Assembly: GCA_005804005.1 (NCBI GenBank)
Contig: SYPI01000033.1
Location: forward strand, 1 to 8,705
Origin: Planctomycetia bacterium
GTDB lineage: Bacteria; Planctomycetota; Phycisphaerae; Phycisphaerales; SM1A02
Direction of reading: 5' to 3'
Length of the DNA stretch: 8,705 bases
This document shows positions 1 to 6,116 of this stretch, one piece after another (position 1 is the stretch's first letter; each line of letters begins with the position of its first letter). The notes under the pieces were generated by a model, which was not told where the DNA came from, did no database searches, and saw only the letters and a list, made by a program, of their open reading frames with translations. The translations under genes were made by a program, and so were the position numbers.

Positions 1-333
1 CTTGCGCAGCGCCTCGCCGCGGGTCTTGACCACTACCCGAACGACCACCGTTTCCCCCTTGTCCAGAGAGAGCGGCAGCGGCGGTTCGGTGGTGAATGAG
101 GTCTGCGTGGTGCAGCGGCCGCCGTTGATGGCCAGCGATCCCGGACCGGGATTTACCAGCGTGAACTCGACCGGGCACTCGTAGACCCCGCCCGCCACGA
201 CCGGCGCCTTGGGGGGCAGGTTGCGCGCATCTCTCACTTCGAGGGCACCGCGAGCGCCCGAGGTGCAACCCGGCAACAACGCCCCGAAGAGAACTGCGGC
301 GGCAATCCGGTGGGCTACTTGCTGACCATCCAC
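1..333 (-). CDS. Putative lipoprotein, 3' end cut by the window edge
   Basis: An open frame of 111 codons that runs off the left edge without a stop. It has no ATG start and is read here from GTG at 333; another in-frame GTG lies at 357. The N-terminus looks like a lipoprotein signal: hydrophobic AAAVLFGALL (11-20) ending in the lipobox-like LPGC with Cys23, then TSGARG. Proline at -2 of the lipobox is tolerated but not ideal. The mature part is beta-rich, with YECPVEFTLVNPGPGSLAINGGRC (two cysteines, 53 and 74) and a run of alternating valines near 96-102. This suggests an immunoglobulin-like or DUF1573-like fold, but I cannot name the family. The start overlaps the preceding small gene by 19 bases, so the two are probably co-transcribed and perhaps translationally coupled. 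No strong Shine-Dalgarno is seen. It would be anchored in a membrane facing outward. Confidence 0.65.
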   Translation of the reverse strand, partial: MDGQQVAHRIAAAVLFGALLPGCTSGARGALEVRDARNLPPKAPVVAGGVYECPVEFTLVNPGPGSLAINGGRCTTQTSFTTEPPLPLSLDKGETVVVRVVVKTRGEALRK

Positions 334-467
334 GACAGATGATTCTCGATCCGCCACAGGCTGGTGGCCATACAGGTGAGCAGACCAAGCATTGCCAGCG
401 CAAACAGCGCCCGCATGACACGGCAGCACTTGTTTCCATCGGTTGCGCAGCATTCGTCCTTACCCAT
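315..467 (-). CDS. Small cysteine-rich single-span membrane protein (50 residues), unknown function
   Basis: A 50-residue protein that I do not recognise. It starts with a short polar head containing two cysteine pairs (DECCATDGNKCC, residues 4-15). One hydrophobic helix follows (about 17-36, from VMRALFALAMLGLL onward), and the tail is charged and aromatic (LWRIENHLSWMVSK). It is supported as a real gene by a textbook AAGGAG five bases before the ATG and by its position 52 bases after the PqaA-family stop on the same strand. The same frame stays open upstream into the previous gene, but that part is only a shadow of it. Basic residues (Lys13, Arg16, Arg19) flank the helix on its N-terminal side, so the CC/CC head probably faces the cytoplasm. 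The cysteines could bind metal or form disulphides; neither is shown. It may belong with the hydrolase and lipoprotein on either side. Confidence 0.72.
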   Translation of the reverse strand: MGKDECCATDGNKCCRVMRALFALAMLGLLTCMATSLWRIENHLSWMVSK

Positions 468-472
468 ATGGA

Positions 473-478
473 CTCCTT
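473..478 (-). promoter_or_regulatory. Strong Shine-Dalgarno of the 50-residue membrane protein gene
   Basis: AAGGAG on the minus strand with a 5-base spacer (TCCAT) to the ATG at 467. It is the best ribosome binding site in the window and decides the start of the short gene. Confidence 0.75.
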
Positions 479-519
479 GGGCCGGGGCTGAACAAATCGT
501 CCGGCGATCTCGGCGCAGT

Positions 520-1938
520 CTACCGCTCGGTGAGAACGTGCAGCGGCGCGAACACGGAGTAGCGGCCAGCCGGGTCATCGAGCTGCACCTCGGCAGTGAC
601 GCTGCGGCGGGTGGCTCCCTCCGGGGCGGTCGGGAGTTGCGCCGTCCACTCGCCCCCATCGCCCGGGGCGGGTTGCGCCTCCAATGCCGCCCACGACTCA
701 TCACGCATGTCGGCATCGTTGCTGGCCGCCCACCAGACCTTTACGCTCACAGGCTTGGGGGCACCGGCCCCAGCGTTGCAGCGCACCCGCACCAGCCCGG
801 CCTCAACCGTCATGCTGGCGACCGGGGGAAGCGGCCGGGCCCCGAGCCCCGCTTCAACGAAGGCGACCACCGCGGAGATGGGCAGACCGCCGCCCATGGA
901 GTGCCCCTGATTGGTGACATAAAACGGCCAGGCCGGATTGCTCAGCCCCTTGATGTACTTGGTGATTCCCCCGGCGGCCCAGTATTCGTCGTTGGTGGCC
1001 AGCAGCATGAACGCCGGAATGTGCAGCTGGTCGCGGTAGGTCCACGGGTCGATCAGGGTGAGGGCCTGAATGCCGCGCGGGGTGTCGATCATCTCGAACA
1101 ACCCACGCTCGACATAGTCGTGGATCTTCTCGCTGTAGCCGCCCTGATACTGCTCGCGCTGCAGAGCGAGTTGTTCGCGGATGTTCAGGTTGTCGTAGAC
1201 GATCGGCACGATCGCCGACACCCGCGAATCCATGGCACCGGTCAGCCATGTCGTCCAGCCGCGCTTGCTCGCCCCCCCGACGACGAACTTCTCGATCGCC
1301 CCCCAAGGCCAAGTGGCGGCCTCCTGCTTCTTGCTCCACTCCGAGACCGCGTCCATCGCCGCCACCGCGGCCCGGGTCATCGGCACCAGTAGCGGCCAGT
1401 CCGGGTCACCGGACTTGGCGAACTCCGCCAGCGTGGTGGCGATCAGCGCGTCCTCCTTGAAGCCCTTGCCCTTGGGGTCCAGTTCCTTCAGCAGCGGCTG
1501 ATTCGGGACATCCATGAGGATGGCGCAGGGAATGCCGAGCAACTGCACTGTCGGCATGGCCAGCGGCAGCATCTGATCGATCTTGCCACTGCCGGTGATG
1601 AACAACAGCGCCGCGCCGTTCGGGGCACGATGCGGGGCCGACACCGCCGGAGAGATGATCAGCACCCGGTGGTGCCAGGGTGCCCCACGCCACTCCTGAC
1701 TGACCACATCGAGCAGCCGCGCCGAGGCCAGCGGAGCGAGAAGCCGCGCCGCGGTGGGGAGTTCCACGGTGCCCTGATCAGTCCAACTGAAGTGGGCGCT
1801 CTCGCGCTCGATGTACGCCTTCAGCAGCCCATCCACCGGAGCGTCGGGTGGAATCGGCGGTCCGGCCAGAGACTCGCGCCCCAGTGACATGATGGCCGCA
1901 GACAACAACGCCGCCGTCCAATAGCGACAACCACTCAT
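520..1938 (-). CDS. Exported PhoPQ-activated pathogenicity-related (PqaA-family) alpha/beta hydrolase
   Basis: A 472-residue protein of the PhoPQ_related (PqaA) family. The first 25 residues look like a Sec signal peptide (Arg5, hydrophobic 7-18, likely cleavage after SLA at 23-25), so it should act in the periplasm or outside the cell. The alpha/beta-hydrolase core is visible: strand plus nucleophile elbow VVGGASKRGWTTW with Ser224, then ATNDEYW with the candidate acid Asp317, then NQGHSMGGG with the candidate base His346. PqaA landmarks MDVPNQPL (142-149) and DPWTYRDQL (297-305) are also present. Residues about 370-470 form a beta-rich C-terminal domain. The family was named for PhoPQ-controlled virulence genes in Salmonella, but its substrate is not established and no virulence role is implied here. 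Translation is coupled to the HD-GYP gene by an ATGA overlap, with a good Shine-Dalgarno before it. The family call is firm; substrate unknown. Confidence 0.9.
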   Translation of the reverse strand: MSGCRYWTAALLSAAIMSLGRESLAGPPIPPDAPVDGLLKAYIERESAHFSWTDQGTVELPTAARLLAPLASARLLDVVSQEWRGAPWHHRVLIISPAVSAPHRAPNGAALLFITGSGKIDQMLPLAMPTVQLLGIPCAILMDVPNQPLLKELDPKGKGFKEDALIATTLAEFAKSGDPDWPLLVPMTRAAVAAMDAVSEWSKKQEAATWPWGAIEKFVVGGASKRGWTTWLTGAMDSRVSAIVPIVYDNLNIREQLALQREQYQGGYSEKIHDYVERGLFEMIDTPRGIQALTLIDPWTYRDQLHIPAFMLLATNDEYWAAGGITKYIKGLSNPAWPFYVTNQGHSMGGGLPISAVVAFVEAGLGARPLPPVASMTVEAGLVRVRCNAGAGAPKPVSVKVWWAASNDADMRDESWAALEAQPAPGDGGEWTAQLPTAPEGATRRSVTAEVQLDDPAGRYSVFAPLHVLTER

Positions 1939-4082
1939 GCTCGCACCTCGCTGGAACTGATCGTAAGTGACTGTGGCGCTTCGGTCGCCGCACCACGCCC
2001 CAGCGTGGCATGAAAACGACGGCCGACCGCGCGAATCTCCTCAATGCGCTCCAGCAGCACTTCAATGAGCTCCGGGTCAAAGTGTGTCCCAGATCCCTCG
2101 CGCATGGACTGCAGCACCAACTCTTCCGGCCACGGCGTCTTGTATTGCCGGGCCGAACCAAGGGCATCGAACACATCAGCCACGGCAACCACTCGCGCAA
2201 AGATCGGGATCTCCGCGCCGCTGAGCGCTGGAAAGGTGAGTCCCGAGTGCTGCACCGAGTCGAGCGTGCGCCCGACCGCGCTGAGGTCGACCTGCCCGGG
2301 ATACCCGGTCCCGTCCCAGCGCTCGTGATGGTGCATGACCACATCGACTGCCGCGCTGTCGAAGCGGGTCTGCGCTGGCGTGAAGAGCTTGGCACCCAGA
2401 ACCGTGTGCCACTTCATGGTGGCGTAATCCTCCGGGCTGAGGCGCCCGGCAAACTTGAGGATGCGATCAGGAATACCGACCTTGCCGACATCGTGAACCA
2501 ACGCCGCGATGCGCAGCAGGTCGCAGCTGCGGCGCACTTCGCCCTCGGGAATCCCCTTGCGCTGCGCCCAGCCGCGATAGAGCACCACCGAGTAGCCAGC
2601 CACTCGCTGCACGTGGGCGGCGGTTTCCGACGGGTCGTGGATCTCGCTCATCTGCACCATTCGACCCAGCACTGAGCGCGTCAGCCGGGCTCTTTCCAGC
2701 GCCGTGCTGGTCAGCGCCGCCAGCTGCTCTACCAAGGCGACCTCCTCAGCAGAGAACTGCCGTGGTTCTCCGGCGGCGTCGGACGGGTTGGAAACCTGCA
2801 GCACGCCCGTTACTCCGCCCCCAGGCGTGGCCAACGGAGTGCAGATGATCGCCCGCGTCTGGTAGCCAAAAACTTGATCGAACATTCCGCGGTAGCGATA
2901 CGGCGCCGACTCGCCGATGTGGTGCGCGTCAGCCTCCACGATTGATCCGCCGGTCATGGCCACATGTCCGACGAAGCTGCCCGAGTCAACCCTGATTCGG
3001 CTCGTCTCCAGTGGAAACCGCAGCGGCGAACCCCAGCGCGCCTCAAGGGAAGGACACTGCAGGGCTAGGAGCGTCAGGCCCTCTCCTTCTCTGATGTGAA
3101 TCGCCGCGCAATCGGCCCCGAGCAGTTGCCGGGCCACAGCGAGGACACGATCCAGCAGAATGTCGACATCCTGCGTCGCCTGCACGTCCTGAGCGATGTC
3201 GCCCAGCGCCGCCAGCCGGTGCTGCGCCGCGCTGGCGGTCGCCTGCAATAGGGCCGTCCGCTCCGCCAACGCCTTGCGCTCGAACACACTGGTCGCCATG
3301 TCATGGAGGTCCGCCCACAACGCCGCCAACTCACCCGGCGCCCGCTCGTTGGCCTGCATCGGTGGGTTTTCACCGGCGCGAACCCGAGCGATGAAGCGAC
3401 GCGCTTCCTCCACTGGTTTTAGTGCCACTCCCACCATGCGGTCACCCAGCGCTCCGACCGCCAGCCCGAAGCCGATGGCTGCGGCGCTCAACAACAGACC
3501 TGCTTCCTGCAGTTGCTTGACCGCCTGGGCGTAGTTGATGTCGACTCCCACCGCGCCGATCACCCGGCCCTGCTGGTCGGTGAGCGGGGCAAAACCGGAT
3601 ACCCACAATCCCCAGGCATCGTCGTACAGCCCGGTGCTCTGCACCGGGCTGAGCGCGTCGATGCGCCGGGTGGGGTCACTCTTCAGGTTGTAGGGCGTGC
3701 CCGGCGGAACCCAATCGGCGGCCCCGCGCGGCGAAGCCTCGAACAGCAGGTCCACCCCGGTGCTCGAAGCATTCTTAGTGGGAACCAAGCCGTAGGCGTT
3801 CACGATCGGGTTGAACATCCCGGTGTACTCGAGGACGAACGCCGAGGCGGCCAGTTGCAGTTCCTTCATCTCCGGTGAGTCGGCTGCCAACGACTGGGAC
3901 AACCGGGCAAATGCGACTGGATTGATGTGGCCAGCCAACCCGCGGGCGCCGACTTTGGCCTCATCGGTCAGCGACTCCATCAGTTCCCGCTTGTGGCTCC
4001 AGTAGCTCACGGCGAATGACGCCAAGGCGGCCGCGATCGTCGAGCTGACCACTAGCAGCCGAACTCTGGTTCGCAGTCTCAT
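1935..4082 (-). CDS. Membrane-anchored HD-GYP cyclic-di-GMP phosphodiesterase with Cache-like, HAMP and GAF domains
   Basis: A 715-residue inner-membrane signalling protein. Basic residues 1-8 precede membrane segment one (about 9-28). An extracytoplasmic Cache-like sensor (about 30-190) ends in the typical GRVIGAVGVDI (172-182). Membrane segment two spans about 194-213, followed by a HAMP-like region and helical linker (about 215-290), a GAF domain (about 300-465) and an HD-GYP domain (about 470-690). The catalytic set looks complete: His490 and Arg493 in HVQRV, His530-Asp531 with Lys534 and GIPD (536-539), His559, HHERWDGTGYPG (585-596) and Asp636 in VADVFDAL. The HD-GYP family hydrolyses c-di-GMP to pGpG or GMP, so an active phosphodiesterase under sensor control is likely; the ligand is unknown. 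An extra segment of about 25 residues follows GYP. The ATG at 4082 is 13 bases after the tRNA 3' end with only a weak GGA ahead. Its stop overlaps the next start as ATGA. Confidence 0.92.
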   Translation of the reverse strand: MRLRTRVRLLVVSSTIAAALASFAVSYWSHKRELMESLTDEAKVGARGLAGHINPVAFARLSQSLAADSPEMKELQLAASAFVLEYTGMFNPIVNAYGLVPTKNASSTGVDLLFEASPRGAADWVPPGTPYNLKSDPTRRIDALSPVQSTGLYDDAWGLWVSGFAPLTDQQGRVIGAVGVDINYAQAVKQLQEAGLLLSAAAIGFGLAVGALGDRMVGVALKPVEEARRFIARVRAGENPPMQANERAPGELAALWADLHDMATSVFERKALAERTALLQATASAAQHRLAALGDIAQDVQATQDVDILLDRVLAVARQLLGADCAAIHIREGEGLTLLALQCPSLEARWGSPLRFPLETSRIRVDSGSFVGHVAMTGGSIVEADAHHIGESAPYRYRGMFDQVFGYQTRAIICTPLATPGGGVTGVLQVSNPSDAAGEPRQFSAEEVALVEQLAALTSTALERARLTRSVLGRMVQMSEIHDPSETAAHVQRVAGYSVVLYRGWAQRKGIPEGEVRRSCDLLRIAALVHDVGKVGIPDRILKFAGRLSPEDYATMKWHTVLGAKLFTPAQTRFDSAAVDVVMHHHERWDGTGYPGQVDLSAVGRTLDSVQHSGLTFPALSGAEIPIFARVVAVADVFDALGSARQYKTPWPEELVLQSMREGSGTHFDPELIEVLLERIEEIRAVGRRFHATLGRGAATEAPQSLTISSSEVRA
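1944..1949 (-). promoter_or_regulatory. Shine-Dalgarno of the PqaA-family gene
   Basis: GAGGTG on the minus strand lies 5 bases before the ATG at 1938, inside the last codons of the HD-GYP gene. Together with the ATGA overlap it supports this start and coupled translation of the two genes. Confidence 0.7.
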
Positions 4083-4095
4083 CGCGTCGATCCAA

Positions 4096-4168
4096 GGCCA
4101 CCGACCGGAATTGAACCGGCAACCTCATGATTACAAATCAAGTGCTCTACCAATTGAGCTACGGTGGC
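4096..4168 (-). tRNA. trnT: tRNA-Thr (anticodon UGU)
   Basis: A 73-base cloverleaf read by eye on the minus strand. The acceptor stem GCCACCG/CGGTGGC is fully paired. The D-arm is GCTC/GAGC with GG in an 8-base loop, the anticodon loop is TTTGTAA, the variable loop is AGGTT, and the T-arm is GCCGG-TTCAATT-CCGGT. Anticodon UGU reads ACA. Bacterial threonine identity elements known from E. coli (G1-C72, C2-G71, G35, U36) are all present. Two features are odd: the discriminator base 73 is C, where bacterial tRNA-Thr normally has A, and the second pair of the anticodon stem is U28-U42. No CCA is encoded; the next bases are TTG. The gene sits 16 bases after mnmG and 13 bases before the next start codon, so it is probably released from a longer transcript. 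Confidence 0.93.
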
Positions 4169-4184
4169 GAACAAGGGGGCGATC

Positions 4185-6116
4185 CTACGCCACATCAGTC
4201 GGTGCCTTGGCGGCAGAACCGCGCGCGGCCCGCTGGCGCCGCACGGCGATGGAAATGACGGCCACATCGGCCGGGTGCACCCCCGCCAGCCGCCCGGCCT
4301 GACCGATGGTTCGCGGGCAGTAGCGCCGCAGCGCGTCGATCGCTTCACGGCGCAGGCCGGTGATTGTGGACGGCTCGAGCCATTCGGGAATGGTTGCGGT
4401 CTCCAGTTCGGCGCTGCGCCGCACCTCGGCCTGAGCCCGACGCAGGTAACCCTCGTAGCGCAACTCGGTGACCACGCGCTCCAGACAGCGCCGCCAGTGC
4501 GCCGACGCGGCAATCGGCGCCTCAACGGCACAGCGCGCCGCAATCACCTCCAGCGTGGCCTCTGGCCGCAGGGCCAGATCGCGGCGAGCACGGCCGTCGG
4601 CGGTCTCCATTGAGAACTCGCCACGCAAGGCATTGACTGCTTCAGCCTGCCGCTGCCAGTTGGCCCAGCGGGTGCCATCGACCAGACCCCACTCCCGGGC
4701 CAGCGGAGTGAGACGCTCGGCGGAGTTGTCGGAACGCAGCAGCAGGCGGTGCTCCGCCCGGCTGGTGAACATGCGGTACGGCTCGCGCGGGGTGCGGGTG
4801 ACCAGATCATCGAGCATCACCCCGATGTACGCCTGATCGCGGCCCAGCCGGACCGGCGCGGCACGCCGAACAAACCGCGCCGCATTCAGTCCGGCGACCA
4901 GCCCCTGCCCGGCAGCGTCCTCGTAGCCGCTGGTGCCGTTGATCTGGCCGGCCAAGAACAGGCCGCTCAGCCGCTTGGCCGCGCAGGTCGAATCGATCTC
5001 GCTCGGCCAGACCATGTCGTACTCGACGGCGTAGCCCCAGCGCTGAATGCGCGCCCGCGAGCAGCCCGGCATCGAGCGCACCAAGGCCACCTGCACATCG
5101 CACGGCAGACTGGTGGAGATGCCGTTGCAGTAAACCTCATTAGTGCGCAGCGACTCAGGCTCCAGAAACACATGGTGGCTATCGCGATCGGCAAAGCGCA
5201 CCACCTTGTCCTCAATGCTCGGGCAGTAGCGCGGCCCGCACTCGGCATCGATCTGCCCGGAGTACATCGGGGCGCGATCCAAGTTGGCGCGGATGAGTTC
5301 ATGCGCGGCGGCGGTCGTCTGAGTGAGTCGGCACTCCACCTGCGGCAGCGCCGGGAAGCGACCGCCTTCGTCGGTCAGTTCAGAGAACGGCGTCGGGGGC
5401 GAGTCGCCCAGTTGCCGAGGCAGCACATCCCAGTCGATCGATTCGCGGGCCAGCCGGGGCGGCGTACCGGTCTTGAGGCGACCCAGTTCGAAGCCCAAGC
5501 GACGCAGCGCCGCCGAGATGCCGATGGCACTCGCTTCGCCGACGCGACCGCCGATGCTTCTCTCAGTGCCGGTGTGCATCAATGCCCGCATGAATGTGCC
5601 GGTGGTCAGCACCACCGCGCCAGCGCGCAGCACCTCGCCCATTCTCGCCCCGCCCAGCACCACGCCCACCACCACTCCCGCTTCGACTAGCAGGTCATCA
5701 ACCACGCCAGTGAGCACGGCGATTGTGCCCGCGCCCGCCTCGGCACTGCTCCCCGGCGCGCGGGTGTTGATCAGCCGCTGAATCTCCTCCATGTAGGCGT
5801 ACTTGTCGCACTGGGCGCGCGGCCCGCGCACCGCCGGCCCCTTGGAGGCGTTGAGCACTTTGAACAAGATGCCACTGGCGTCGGCGGCGCGGCCCATCAG
5901 CCCACCGAGGGCATCGATCTCGCGGACCATCTGTCCTTTGGCAAGGCCCCCGATTGCCGGATTGCAACTCATCGCCCCGATGCGCGACGGATCCATGGTG
6001 ATCAGCGCCACGCGGCCATCGGGTCCAAGCGCGCTCGCTGCCGCCCAGGCCGCTTCAACCCCGGCGTGCCCACCGCCAATCACCAGGCAGTCGAAATCCC
6101 GCCGCGGGCTTACCAC
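4185..6116 (-). CDS. mnmG: tRNA uridine-5-carboxymethylaminomethyl modification enzyme MnmG (GidA)
   Basis: A 643-residue FAD-binding protein that, with the GTPase MnmE, builds the (c)mnm5 group on wobble U34 of certain tRNAs. It begins with the dinucleotide-binding GGGHAGVEAA (14-23). Family blocks follow in order: MSCNPAIGGLAKGQ, LNASKGPAVRGPRAQCDKY, GRLKTGTPPRL, GPRYCPSIEDKVVRFADR, NGISTSLP, GLFLAGQINGTSGYEDAAGQG, EPYRMFTSRAEHRLLLR and, near the C-terminus, PRTIGQAGRLAGVHPADV, the part associated with MnmE and tRNA contact. Length is normal. The frame stays open 66 codons further upstream, but that stretch lies inside the mutase gene and is not MnmG-like, so I place the start at the GTG at 6116, overlapping the mutase stop by 7 bases. 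The usual ALxHIG-type segment reads ALMHTG here, as I recall from planctomycete homologues. The 3' end lies 16 bases from a tRNA gene. MnmE is not in the window. Confidence 0.96.
   Translation of the reverse strand: MVSPRRDFDCLVIGGGHAGVEAAWAAASALGPDGRVALITMDPSRIGAMSCNPAIGGLAKGQMVREIDALGGLMGRAADASGILFKVLNASKGPAVRGPRAQCDKYAYMEEIQRLINTRAPGSSAEAGAGTIAVLTGVVDDLLVEAGVVVGVVLGGARMGEVLRAGAVVLTTGTFMRALMHTGTERSIGGRVGEASAIGISAALRRLGFELGRLKTGTPPRLARESIDWDVLPRQLGDSPPTPFSELTDEGGRFPALPQVECRLTQTTAAAHELIRANLDRAPMYSGQIDAECGPRYCPSIEDKVVRFADRDSHHVFLEPESLRTNEVYCNGISTSLPCDVQVALVRSMPGCSRARIQRWGYAVEYDMVWPSEIDSTCAAKRLSGLFLAGQINGTSGYEDAAGQGLVAGLNAARFVRRAAPVRLGRDQAYIGVMLDDLVTRTPREPYRMFTSRAEHRLLLRSDNSAERLTPLAREWGLVDGTRWANWQRQAEAVNALRGEFSMETADGRARRDLALRPEATLEVIAARCAVEAPIAASAHWRRCLERVVTELRYEGYLRRAQAEVRRSAELETATIPEWLEPSTITGLRREAIDALRRYCPRTIGQAGRLAGVHPADVAVISIAVRRQRAARGSAAKAPTDVA

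Noticed and set aside
482..509. Inverted repeat GCCGG/CCGGC between the hydrolase and the small gene as a terminator
   Set aside because: The stem is only 5 bases with a loop of about 15, there is no T-run, and it runs into the ribosome binding site of the next gene.
364..1392. A 342-codon plus-strand open frame opposite the hydrolase gene
   Set aside because: Its translation is rich in Arg, Gly, His and Pro with no motif, as expected for the complement of a GC-rich gene, while the minus strand encodes a clear PqaA-family protein.
4096..4168. tRNA-Thr as an integration site of a mobile element
   Set aside because: There is no integrase, no repeated tRNA 3' end and no change in base composition on either side.
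4749..5690. A 313-codon plus-strand open frame opposite mnmG
   Set aside because: Low-complexity Arg/Ala/His composition and no family motif; the minus strand here is conserved MnmG throughout.
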